DNA of 64,000 nt. Origin: BOG-932 sp965276835 (GTDB lineage Bacteria; Pseudomonadota; Alphaproteobacteria; BOG-932; Roseiterribacteraceae). Positions 40,690 to 47,965 of the stretch are shown piece by piece (the stretch's first letter is position 1; the number at the start of each line of letters is the position of its first letter). Location: the NCBI GenBank assembly GCA_965276835.1, contig OZ255631.1:620001-684000 (forward strand), given 5' to 3'. Both the position numbers and the translations under genes were made by a program. The notes under the pieces are model-generated. The model saw only the letters and a list, made by a program, of their open reading frames with translations, was not told the DNA's origin and ran no database searches.

Positions 40690-41044
40690 GCCCCAAATCA
40701 TCGAAGAGGACGGCAAGGCCGCCTTCGCCGTGGTCCGCTATGAAGACTGGTGCAAGATCGCGGAAATGCTTGAGGACAATCAGGACAATGCCGCCGCCGA
40801 AGCCTTTCATCGCAGCGGCGAAGAAACCTTCCCGATCGGGCTGGCCGATGAGATTCTGGCCGGGGCCAACCCCGTGCGGGTTTATCGCAAGCACCGCGCG
40901 CTTACCCAGGCCAAGCTCTCCCAGGCCTGCGGTATCAGCGTGCCGTATCTCAGCCAAATCGAGGATGGGAAGAGGAATGCCAGTCTCGACGTGATGAAGA
41001 GATTGGCTGTGGCCTTGGGAGTCTCGGTGGACGATTTGTCCTGA
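40682..41044 (+). CDS. Xre-family HTH antitoxin
   Basis: A 120-residue DNA-binding antitoxin. The N-terminal part (IKPQIIEEDGKAAFAVVRYE then DWCKIAEMLED) resembles a Phd-like strand-helix toxin-binding segment. The C-terminal part (about residues 62-118) is a Cro/CI-type helix-turn-helix: VRVYRKHRALTQAKLSQACG, ISVPYLSQIEDGKRNASLDV and MKRLAVALGVSVDDLS. GAGGAGGCG within the end of the toxin gene serves as ribosome site for the ATG at 40682. It should neutralise the RelE toxin and repress the palindrome at 40406-40426. Confidence 0.88.
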   Translation: MIKPQIIEEDGKAAFAVVRYEDWCKIAEMLEDNQDNAAAEAFHRSGEETFPIGLADEILAGANPVRVYRKHRALTQAKLSQACGISVPYLSQIEDGKRNASLDVMKRLAVALGVSVDDLS

Positions 41045-41101
41045 GGGCAAAACCTGCGTCGCCGCCCACGGCCTGACTGTCCACAGGCCTTGGGGGGGGT
41101 G

Positions 41102-41479
41102 TTACCGCGCGCCGCTGTGCGCGTCGAAGCCTTCGATGCTCAGCTGAAGCTTCCCGTCCGCAAGCGGCAGGTGGACCCCGCCGCCCATCGTCCTCATCCC
41201 GTAACTGCCGATCCCGCCCTCGATATAGCCTGACATGCCGGCAACCGGCGCCCTGGGCGCGTCCGCGCCGGCGTTCGCCGGCGCACCGGACTGCGCGCCC
41301 TGCGGACTGCTCATCAGCTCGACGGACGCGGGGCGATCAGGGCGCCCCGCCACCACGATCTCGTCGGTGCCGTCCCCGCTATCGGCTGCGGGCCGATCCG
41401 CCTGCTGCGCCGCCGCGGGGTGCGCGCAGGCAAGCGCAAACCCGCAAAAACTTCCAGCAAGTGCCGCCGTGAATTTCAT
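41102..41479 (-). CDS. Small secreted hypothetical protein
   Basis: A 125-residue exported protein: signal peptide about 1-25 (KFTAALAGSFCGFALACAHP, cleaved near AAA-Q), then a Ala/Asp/Pro-rich segment with DEIVVAGRPDRPAS that recalls the TonB-box region of receptors, and a Gly-rich end GMSGYIEGGIGSYGMRTMGG then GVHLPLADGKLQLSIEGF. The ending could be a pair of beta strands of an outer-membrane protein. No family recognised. The ATG at 41479 is preferred over 41500 because it begins the signal peptide. It may be a stand-alone periplasmic peptide or a relic of a receptor. Confidence 0.5.
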   Translation of the reverse strand: MKFTAALAGSFCGFALACAHPAAAQQADRPAADSGDGTDEIVVAGRPDRPASVELMSSPQGAQSGAPANAGADAPRAPVAGMSGYIEGGIGSYGMRTMGGGVHLPLADGKLQLSIEGFDAHSGAR

Positions 41480-41801
41480 TGAACGATTGTGCCGCAGCAT
41501 TTCCCAATCTTCAACACGTCGTATCGAAATCGTTCATCTGTCTTAGCCGGGAACGGCAGCGCCAACCGCCCAGCCCTTCATAGGATTAAACTCGTCTTTG
41601 ATAGACTGCCGCGTTACCGGCGACGAAACTTGGATACACTTTACTAGTTTGTCTGCAGGCGCATTGCGCGCTTGGGAACACTAATTTGGCGTCGCATCGC
41701 CGAGTGTCCTGAACATCCCTGAAATGGCTGCAGACCTGTATTCGGTTGACCGCATGCATAAATCGGTACAATTTTCCTTACAAAATTACTGGGGGACATA
41801 A
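41480..41801. other. AT-richer gap before the DUF5343 gene
   Basis: About 320 bases without a supported gene. Base composition drops here compared with the flanks and stays lower through the DUF5343 gene, suggesting a transferred segment. I see no clear promoter hexamers or hairpin, only the ribosome site GGGGGA at 41790-41795. Confidence 0.45.
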
Positions 41802-42317
41802 ATGGCGTCGCATCCGTATATCTCTGGTGCAGGCAATATCACGCAGATGATCGGGTTTCTGCGCAAGAATTTTCCAGCGACCGTCACTTCCGACACTGTC
41901 AAAAAACTTGGTCTTGCGTCGAAAAATGAGAGCTACGTTATCAATGTGCTTCAGTTTCTTCGACTCATAGATGAACAGGGCAAACGGACCGACGAAGGTC
42001 ATGCAGTCATGACAAAGCATGACGAGACTGAGTTTCAGTCGTCGTTCGAGGCGATAGTGAAGGCTGCCTACTCCGACCTATTCGATCTGCGCGGTGACGA
42101 CGCTTGGGCAATGAATAAGGACCAGCTTATTGCCTACTTTCGCAGTGCCGATAAGACAAGTGACATTATTGGCGGTCGGCAAGCGGGTGTGTTCGTGGCT
42201 TTACGGGAGTTGGCAGGCCATCAAGTAAACGAGCCTACTGCGACCAAATCAAAGGTGGCAGGAAACGGCAAGGCTACAGCTTATGATAAGCTTCGGTCTA
42301 TCAATCTCTCCGTTTAG
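41802..42317 (+). CDS. DUF5343 domain-containing protein
   Basis: A 171-residue protein of the DUF5343 type: SHPYISGAGNITQMIGFLRK, TSDTVKKLGLASKNESYVIN then VLQFLRLIDEQGKRTDEGHA form a winged-helix-like N-terminal half; FEAIVKAAYSDLFDLRGDDA then MNKDQLIAYFRSADKTSDII follow. The family is of unknown function and is often found in accessory regions near restriction or toxin-antitoxin genes. The DNA is AT-richer than the neighbours and codon use differs, consistent with transfer. It lies beside the VapBC and RelE/Xre modules. Stand-alone gene with a clear GGGGGA ribosome site. Confidence 0.75.
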   Translation: MASHPYISGAGNITQMIGFLRKNFPATVTSDTVKKLGLASKNESYVINVLQFLRLIDEQGKRTDEGHAVMTKHDETEFQSSFEAIVKAAYSDLFDLRGDDAWAMNKDQLIAYFRSADKTSDIIGGRQAGVFVALRELAGHQVNEPTATKSKVAGNGKATAYDKLRSINLSV

Positions 42318-42393
42318 CAGAGCGGTCAACGTCGCTGGCTGATCTCGTGAATCGCTGACGTTAGTGGCACCGTGATTGAGAGGGATCGCCCCC

Positions 42394-43143
42394 CTAAACC
42401 TGCACCGCCCCACCATCCACCTGCAAATCGATCCCGGTGCAGTAACTGCTGTCGTCGGAGGCCAGGAACAGGACGGCCTTGGCCAATTCGTCCGCGGTGC
42501 CCAGCCTGCCCAGGGGAACGCCGGCCACCATATATTTGCGCATTTCGTCGGCGCCTTCCTTTGTCGGCATCTGCAGGTCGATGATCGGCGTGTCGACGCC
42601 GCCGGGGCTTAAGCAGTTGACGCGGATGTTGCGCTCCTTCAGGTCGGCGGCCCAGCTGCGGGCGAAGGATCGCACGGCCGCCTTCGCCGCCGAATAGGCG
42701 GTCAGCTGCGCCACCCCCCTGACATGCGCCACGGACCCGATGAGCACGACCGATCCGCCGTCGCGCAGCAGGGGCAGGGCCTTTTGCACCGTGAAGAACG
42801 TGCCGCGCGCATTGACGTTGAACATCTCGTCGAAATGGGCGGGTGTCGCGTCGGCCAGGCGCACCAATGAAGAGCAGCCGGCATTGGCGATCACGATATC
42901 CAGGGCGCCTTTTTCTGCTTTGACGGTGCCGTACAGCCGGTCCAGGTCGTCGAGGCTGGCGATGTCTCCCTGAACGGCCGTCACGTTTTTCCCGATCTGG
43001 CCCACGGCCTTGTCCAGCTCCGCCTGCCGGCGCCCGGTGATGAAGACGTATCCGCCCTCCTCGACGATCCTTTGCGCGGAGGCGAGGCCGATGCCGCTGC
43101 TGCCGCCGGTAATGACCGCGATCTTCCCCTCGAAACGCCCCAT
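42394..43143 (-). CDS. SDR family oxidoreductase
   Basis: A 249-residue short-chain dehydrogenase: cofactor loop TGGSSGIGLA (about residues 12-21), IANAG near residue 86, catalytic Ser in LIGSVAHV and YSAAK (about residue 147), ending SSYCTGIDLQVDGGAVQV. It is the usual NAD(P)-dependent alcohol/ketone enzyme size and closest in style to the catabolic SDRs annotated as glucose or hydroxysteroid dehydrogenases; the substrate is not readable. Divergent from the LexA-box gene at 43394, with 250 bases between. Confidence 0.9.
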   Translation of the reverse strand: MGRFEGKIAVITGGSSGIGLASAQRIVEEGGYVFITGRRQAELDKAVGQIGKNVTAVQGDIASLDDLDRLYGTVKAEKGALDIVIANAGCSSLVRLADATPAHFDEMFNVNARGTFFTVQKALPLLRDGGSVVLIGSVAHVRGVAQLTAYSAAKAAVRSFARSWAADLKERNIRVNCLSPGGVDTPIIDLQMPTKEGADEMRKYMVAGVPLGRLGTADELAKAVLFLASDDSSYCTGIDLQVDGGAVQV

Positions 43144-43271
43144 CGTTTTTTCCCTTCTTGGCCGGTCGGTTGGTTAGTTGTTTATAGGCTTGGGGGATGG
43201 CCGGGTAGGGATTTCACCTCTCCCCCGAGGGGCGAGGCGTTTGAGGGGCAATCCTCAAGGCATGAAAATTT

Positions 43272-43338
43272 ACCACAGAGGCACAGAGGTCGCGGAGTTC
43301 GAATTCAGGAATCTCTGTGAACTCTGTGCCTCTGTGGT
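43272..43338. repeat. Inverted-repeat intergenic element (CACAGAGGCACAGAG type)
   Basis: ACCACAGAGGCACAGAG (43272-43288) and CTCTGTGCCTCTGTGGT (43322-43338) are a perfect 17-base inverted repeat with a 33-base loop that holds further CTGTGA/GCGGAG symmetry. It lies 20 bases before the -35 of the 43394 gene. Same general design as elements A-C, with different words. Confidence 0.8.
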
Positions 43339-43358
43339 GAATCCACCTTACAAAATTC

Positions 43359-43383
43359 TTGACATTTTGTTCATTATATGTTC
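43359..43383 (+). promoter_or_regulatory. Putative LexA box with -35 element upstream of 43394
   Basis: TTGACA (43359-43364) is followed by GTTCATTATATGTTC (43369-43383), an exact GTTC-N7-GTTC. The ATG begins ten bases after the box, exactly as in the paralogous promoter at 3259-3283. The shared block TTGACATTTTGTTC is identical between the two. Confidence 0.72.
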
Positions 43384-43393
43384 TCAATCGGGA

Positions 43394-44554
43394 ATGAACC
43401 CCGCCCCCAGCCTTGCCCGCGCAGCGGATGAGACGGCCGGCAGGCAGCCCGATCAGGCCGGCCAGCCCGGCGAAGCTGCGTCCGCGCCCCCGCCGCCGCC
43501 TGACGCGGCGGCGTCTGCTGGGGCGGCGTCTGCGGCGGCGGGGCATCAGGTCAGGCGGCAAGATCTGGAAGAATCGCGCAGGATGACGATGCTCATGCTC
43601 GCGCACCTCTCCGACGGGGTGAACGGCAAGCTGAATTTCGCGCTCCAATACACGGTGGACAGGCTGAAGGACCCTTTCCTGACGATGAACAGGATGCAGC
43701 GGGAACTGCGCCGCATCATCGCCCAGGAAGAGCAACTGGACGTGGAAGACGTCGCGCGCGTGGAGCGCCGCATCGCCGAGGGCGTAGATGTCGCGCTCAT
43801 CGACCCTGCATTGGTTGAGGCGCGGCGCGCGGCCCGGCGGCGGAACCTGGGCACGTCGCAGACGATGGCGACGGCCATGATCGAGCTTCTGGTCAAGGGA
43901 CTGAACGGCCTGCTGGCCGGCACCGCCCATGAGGCAGTGGATAGGCTGGCCGATCCGTTCCAGGCGATGAACAGGATGCAACGCGAGTTGCGCCGCATCA
44001 TCGCCCTGGCGGAGCGGCTGGAGGAGGACGATTTCCAGAGGGCCGCACGCCTGGCCGCCGAGAAGGCGAAGGCCCTGCGCGATGTGGAGATCCGCCGCGA
44101 GGCCGATGCCGAGAGCCAGGCCGAGCAGGAGAAGAAGGACACGATCCGCAACGCCGTGCGCTTCCTTGTCGAGGATGTCTGGCCCGACGATGACGCGGAC
44201 AGTGCCCAACGCGATGACGACAGCGACGACGATATGGACGACGGCGACGGCGACGGCCGTGACAGGCGGGAAAACCTGCTGGACGATCTGTTCGACGATT
44301 ACGACACGCAAGACGGTTGGGACCGCGATCCGGTCGAGATCGTCGCCAGGATGTGCGCCCGGCTGGGCCTGAAACCCGAACCCGACCCGTCCGTTGCCGT
44401 GGACGACGGCGATAAGCCGGTCGAGACGCAGGCACGCACGCTGGAACTGGCACGGGCGTATCTGCTCCAGGCCGGCTGGCCGCCCGAACTGGCCGATGAG
44501 CCGCCGGTTGCGCCCGAACCTGTCGCAAATGGGTGCGGGCCACCGGACGGGTAG
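43394..44554 (+). CDS. Uncharacterised LexA-box protein with internal duplication (paralogue of 2511-3248)
   Basis: A 386-residue charged, mainly helical protein of unknown function. Two copies of a unit of about 95 residues lie in the middle: one centred on DPFLTMNRMQRELRRIIAQE (about residue 98) and one on DPFQAMNRMQRELRRIIALA (about residue 196); MNRMQRELRRII is identical. A Lys/Glu-rich helix, a very acidic segment (DDDSDDDMDDGDGDG) and RRENLLDDLFDDY followed by DPVEIVARMCARLGL come next. The last two blocks also occur in the protein at 2511-3248, which has a single diverged unit. No membrane segment, signal peptide or catalytic motif is visible. The ATG at 43394 is chosen because promoter elements precede it; the ORF itself extends to 43178. 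Confidence 0.75.
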   Translation: MNPAPSLARAADETAGRQPDQAGQPGEAASAPPPPPDAAASAGAASAAAGHQVRRQDLEESRRMTMLMLAHLSDGVNGKLNFALQYTVDRLKDPFLTMNRMQRELRRIIAQEEQLDVEDVARVERRIAEGVDVALIDPALVEARRAARRRNLGTSQTMATAMIELLVKGLNGLLAGTAHEAVDRLADPFQAMNRMQRELRRIIALAERLEEDDFQRAARLAAEKAKALRDVEIRREADAESQAEQEKKDTIRNAVRFLVEDVWPDDDADSAQRDDDSDDDMDDGDGDGRDRRENLLDDLFDDYDTQDGWDRDPVEIVARMCARLGLKPEPDPSVAVDDGDKPVETQARTLELARAYLLQAGWPPELADEPPVAPEPVANGCGPPDG

Positions 44555-44580
44555 GTTCGGCTGTTCGTTTGCGGTCTGAA

Positions 44581-44734
44581 GCGAAATCCCAAATCCCCCT
44601 CACCCTCCCGCTACGCGGCTTCCTCCCTCTCCCATTTCATGGGCGAGGGTCATGAATCCCCTCGCCCGCAACGCGGGAGAGGAAGGGACCCATTGCGCAT
44701 GCAATGGAAGGGTGAGGGGGCTTTCGGATTTCGC
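44581..44734. repeat. Nested inverted-repeat element (CCCCTCACCC type)
   Basis: Outer arms GCGAAATCCCAAATCCCCCT then CACCCTCC (44581-44608) and GGAAGGGTGAGGGGGCTTTC then GGATTTCGC (44706-44734) are imperfectly inverted. Inner arms CCCTCTCCCATTTCATGGGC then GAGGG, and CCCTCGCCCGCAACGCGGGA then GAGG, form further hairpins. It separates the LexA-box gene from the LysR gene. Similar CTCTCCCCCGAGGGGCGA words occur at 2390-2407 and 43219-43236. Confidence 0.65.
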
Positions 44735-44778
44735 CGGCGCCACTTTCATGAGATGAGCGCAGGGCATAACCTAGCCCG

Positions 44779-45663
44779 ATGATCACCAAGCATTTCCCAT
44801 TCTTCCTGGCGGCAGCCGAGGAGGAGAACTTCCAGAAAGCGGCCGCGCGGCTGAACATCGCGCAGTCCGCTTTGTCACGGCACATCAGCGCCTTGGAGGA
44901 CGATCTTGGCGGCGTGAAGCTGTTCGAGCGCCTGCCGCGCGGGGTGAAGCTGACCGAAAGCGGCGAGCAATATCTGGCCGATGTGCGCCGGATATTGGAA
45001 AGCGTCGACGCGGCGACCTTGCGGGTTCAGCGTGTCGAGCGCGGCCAGACCGGCCATCTGCGCGTCGCCTTTACCGAGGCGGTGGCGGCCCGGCCGCTGC
45101 TGGCGACGGCGCTGCGCAAATTCCAGGCCGAATTCCCCGAGGTGCAGATCCAACTGATCGCCATGCGCTCGAAGAACCAGCATGAGGCGCTGCGCAAGGG
45201 GCAGATCGATGTCGGCTTCCTCTATGCCGAGGCGGGAGACGAGGCGGATTTCGCGATGGTCGGGGTGATGACCGACGATTTCCTGCTGGCCCTGCCGCCC
45301 GATCATCCGCTGGCGCGCAACGACACGATCCGGCTGGAGGATTTGGCCGGCGAGCCGTTGATATTCCCATCGAAATGGCATGCGCCCTCGACCTATGAGC
45401 GGCTGATCGCCGAGTTCCGTAATCGCGGCATCACGCCGAACATCGTGGCGGAGAACCCGTCGGCCGACATCTTGAATTGCCTGGTCGCGGCCGGCATCGG
45501 CAGCGGTTTCCTGATCACCAGCCAACAGGACCGCGCCCCGCCCGGCGTCGTGCTGCGCCCGATCGCCGATTTCTCACTGCCGCTGCCGCTGGTGCTGGCC
45601 TGGCGCAAGGACAGCGCTTCGCCGATCATCCCAAATTTCGCCGCGGCGGTCGGCGCGGGGTAA
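44779..45663 (+). CDS. LysR family transcriptional regulator
   Basis: A 294-residue LysR regulator. The N-terminal winged helix is ITKHFPFFLAAAEEENFQKA, ARLNIAQSALSRHISALEDD then LGGVKLFERLPRGVKLTESG, matching the family (normally FxxVAexgSfsrAA). The effector-binding domain follows from about residue 90 (HLRVAFTEAVAARPLLATAL). Targets are usually divergent neighbours; here the gene upstream runs in the same direction across a repeat, so the target is not obvious. Confidence 0.92.
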   Translation: MITKHFPFFLAAAEEENFQKAAARLNIAQSALSRHISALEDDLGGVKLFERLPRGVKLTESGEQYLADVRRILESVDAATLRVQRVERGQTGHLRVAFTEAVAARPLLATALRKFQAEFPEVQIQLIAMRSKNQHEALRKGQIDVGFLYAEAGDEADFAMVGVMTDDFLLALPPDHPLARNDTIRLEDLAGEPLIFPSKWHAPSTYERLIAEFRNRGITPNIVAENPSADILNCLVAAGIGSGFLITSQQDRAPPGVVLRPIADFSLPLPLVLAWRKDSASPIIPNFAAAVGAG

Positions 45664-45848
45664 TCGCACGCCATTTTTCTGACATTTTGAAAATTTAATC
45701 CGGCCGTTACCTCGCCGTAAGGCAGGTTCGGTTAGTTTCCGGACGGCGTGAGGCCACAAGCGCGGGGTTTTCACGTCTGGTCCGTTCACGGGAATATCTG
45801 AACTTTCACCCGCGTCACGGGTTTAGCGAAAATGCAGGGAGATTGGAC

Positions 45849-46190
45849 ATGACGTTCAAACGCACAGCGGTCGTTCTTGGGGGCCTGGCGTTGGCTGCGG
45901 GCGCCGTGGTTGTGCCACAGGCCGCGCAGGCTCGCGTATGGGTCGGTGTCGGAATCGGCGCCCCATACTATGGCTATGGCTGGGGCTACGGTCCGGGTTA
46001 TTACTATGCGCCGCCGCCGGTCTATTACGCACCGCCACCGGCCTATTATGCGCCGCCGGCCGTAACGTATGTGGCGCCGCCGCGTCAGGATTCTTACTAT
46101 TGCGCCAACCCGCGAGGCTATTACCCTTCGGTTCAATCGTGCAATGTCCAGTGGCAGGCGGTGCCTAACGCACCGCCGGCATCTCGATAA
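45849..46190 (+). CDS. Small secreted Tyr/Pro/Gly-rich protein
   Basis: A 113-residue exported protein. Signal peptide about 1-28 (TAVVLGGLALAAGAVVVPQA, cleaved near AQA-R). The mature part has a Gly/Tyr stretch (YYGYGWGYGPGYYY) and three repeats of YYAPPP, ending in a small two-Cys region (YYCANPRGYYPSVQSCNVQW), a common ending of short alphaproteobacterial surface proteins. GGGAG precedes the ATG at 45849. Followed 13 bases later by a glycine-zipper lipoprotein, so probably a two-gene envelope operon. Confidence 0.78.
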   Translation: MTFKRTAVVLGGLALAAGAVVVPQAAQARVWVGVGIGAPYYGYGWGYGPGYYYAPPPVYYAPPPAYYAPPAVTYVAPPRQDSYYCANPRGYYPSVQSCNVQWQAVPNAPPASR

Positions 46191-46203
46191 AGGGGATAAA
46201 TTT

Positions 46204-46704
46204 ATGAAATCGTTAAAAATAACCGCCGGCTCGCTGGCGCTCTGCCTGATGGCGACCGCCTGCGCGCGACCGCCGATGGGCCCGCAGGTCAACGTCATGC
46301 CAGGACCGAATAAGCCGTTCGAGGTCTTCCAGCAGGATGACGCGATGTGTCGGAATTTCGCCCAGAACCAGGTCGCGGGCCAGGCGCAGGATGCGAACAA
46401 TCGCGCGGTCGGCGCCGGCGTTTTGGGCACCGTGCTCGGCGCGGGCCTCGGCGCCGCGATCGGCGGCGGTCGTGGCGCCGCGATCGGTGCGGCCTCCGGC
46501 GCGGTCGGTGGCGGAGCGATCGGCGCCAGCGGCTCGGCCAACGAGCAATATGGCATCCAACGGCAGTACGACAACGCCTATACGCAGTGCATGTATAGCC
46601 GTGGCAACCAGACCCCGCAGGTTCGTCCGCGTGCCTATGGTCCCCCGCCGGGATACGGTCCGGGCCCAGGTTATGGCCCGCCGCCGCCGCCGCCCGGATA
46701 TTGA
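46204..46704 (+). CDS. Glycine-zipper lipoprotein
   Basis: A 166-residue lipoprotein. Residues 1-20 are a lipoprotein signal with lipobox LMATAC (Cys20 as acylation site). The middle, about residues 65-105, is a glycine zipper: GAGVLGTVLGAGLGAAIGGG then RGAAIGAASGAVGGGAIGAS, able to insert in or pack against a membrane. The region before it (FEVFQQDDAMCRNFAQNQVA) and after it (YDNAYTQCMYSRGNQTP) match the YMGG-like family of envelope proteins. The Pro/Gly tail GYGPPPPPPGY is low complexity. A terminator follows the stop. Confidence 0.85.
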   Translation: MKSLKITAGSLALCLMATACARPPMGPQVNVMPGPNKPFEVFQQDDAMCRNFAQNQVAGQAQDANNRAVGAGVLGTVLGAGLGAAIGGGRGAAIGAASGAVGGGAIGASGSANEQYGIQRQYDNAYTQCMYSRGNQTPQVRPRAYGPPPGYGPGPGYGPPPPPPGY

Positions 46705-46723
46705 TCTGGCTTGATTTGAACGG

Positions 46724-46754
46724 AATGGCCGGTCTCGATGGAGCCGGCCATTTT
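46724..46754 (+). terminator. Rho-independent terminator of the lipoprotein operon
   Basis: AATGGCCGG (46724-46732) pairs with CCGGCCATT (46744-46752), followed by TTTT (46751-46754). It lies 20 bases after the stop at 46704 and just before the end of the convergent epoxide hydrolase gene. Confidence 0.75.
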
Positions 46755-46756
46755 CG

Positions 46757-47914
46757 TCAGCGATAGGCCCTGAAAAAACCGCGGACATCGTCGGCGAAGA
46801 GCCGGCCGTTTTCGAAAGCGGCGAAATGGCCGCCGCTGGGCGCGTCGTGGCGCCGGACCAGGTTGTAGCTGCGCTCGATCCAGCTATTGGGTGCGGGTAC
46901 CGCGATGTCATCCGGAAACATCAGCATCGCCGTCGGCACATCGACGAACGCGCCTTTCGGCAGTTTCCGGCCGCTGCCGTCCAACAGCGATTTGTAGAGC
47001 CACGCGGCGGCGTTGGAGCCGTTCAGCCAATAGAGCATCACATTGGCCAGCAGGTGGTCCCGGTCGAACGGTGGGGCAATGTCCCTGCCCGGCACTGTCC
47101 AGCCGTGGAATTTCTCCAGGATCCAAGCGGCGCACCCAACCGGGGAATCGGTCAGGCCATAGCTCAAGGTCTGCGGCTTGGTGCCGTTGATCTGGTGATA
47201 GGCGATCTCCCCGTCGCGCCGCGCGGTGTTGCGGCGTACCCAGTCGTTCTCTTCCTCGGTTAACGGATCATCATCCGAAATCTCAGGATTGAATCCGACG
47301 ATATTGAGATGAATCGCCTTTAGGCGTTCCGGATGATCCAGCGCAAGCCACGACGTGACGATCCCGCCCCAGTCGCCGCCCTGCGCGACATAGTGGTCGC
47401 AGCCTAGTATTTCGATCATCAGCCGCGACCATAAAGGCGCGATCTCTCGTGGCGTAATCGGCGCATCGGGTGGGTCGGAAAAGCCGTAGCCGGGCAGGGA
47501 CGGCACCACCACGGTGAAGCCGTCCTCCGCCTTGCCGCCGAAGCGTTCCGGGTGGGCCAGTGGTTCGATCACGTCCAGGAATTCAACCACCGATCCCGGC
47601 CAGCCATGCGTCAGGATCAGGGGCAGCGGATCGGGGCCCGACCCGCGCTCCAGAATGAAATGGACCTGCTTGCCGTCCAAGGTCGCCTTGTAATTCGGGA
47701 AGCGGTTCAGCGCCGCTTCCGACTTCCGCCAGTCATATTCGTCGCGCCAATAGGTGACGACATCCTTCATGTAGGCGAGCGACGCGCCATAGGTCCAAGG
47801 CGCTGCCTTGGCCTCGATCGGCCAGCGGGTCTTCGCCAGCCGGTCTTTCAAGTCGATGAGAACGTCCTCGGGAACGGCGATACGGAAGGGTTCGGCGCGG
47901 ATTGTGTCGTGCAT
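46757..47914 (-). CDS. Epoxide hydrolase (EHN-domain alpha/beta hydrolase)
   Basis: A 385-residue epoxide hydrolase. The N-terminal EHN segment is PFRIAVPEDVLIDLKDRLAK then TRWP. HGWPG is at residues 103-107 and the nucleophile Asp181 lies in AQGGDWGG, both as in microsomal-type epoxide hydrolases; the catalytic His is in DAPSGGHFAAFENG near the end. It adds water to epoxides to give diols and could process an epoxide made by the P450 or another oxygenase. The start has no close competitor. 51 bases downstream of the NMO gene on the same strand, so likely one operon. Confidence 0.92.
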   Translation of the reverse strand: MHDTIRAEPFRIAVPEDVLIDLKDRLAKTRWPIEAKAAPWTYGASLAYMKDVVTYWRDEYDWRKSEAALNRFPNYKATLDGKQVHFILERGSGPDPLPLILTHGWPGSVVEFLDVIEPLAHPERFGGKAEDGFTVVVPSLPGYGFSDPPDAPITPREIAPLWSRLMIEILGCDHYVAQGGDWGGIVTSWLALDHPERLKAIHLNIVGFNPEISDDDPLTEEENDWVRRNTARRDGEIAYHQINGTKPQTLSYGLTDSPVGCAAWILEKFHGWTVPGRDIAPPFDRDHLLANVMLYWLNGSNAAAWLYKSLLDGSGRKLPKGAFVDVPTAMLMFPDDIAVPAPNSWIERSYNLVRRHDAPSGGHFAAFENGRLFADDVRGFFRAYR

Positions 47915-47965
47915 TTCTTCCTCCGCCGGTTTGATGGGTTTCGCTTCGCTCTACCCATCGCCCTC

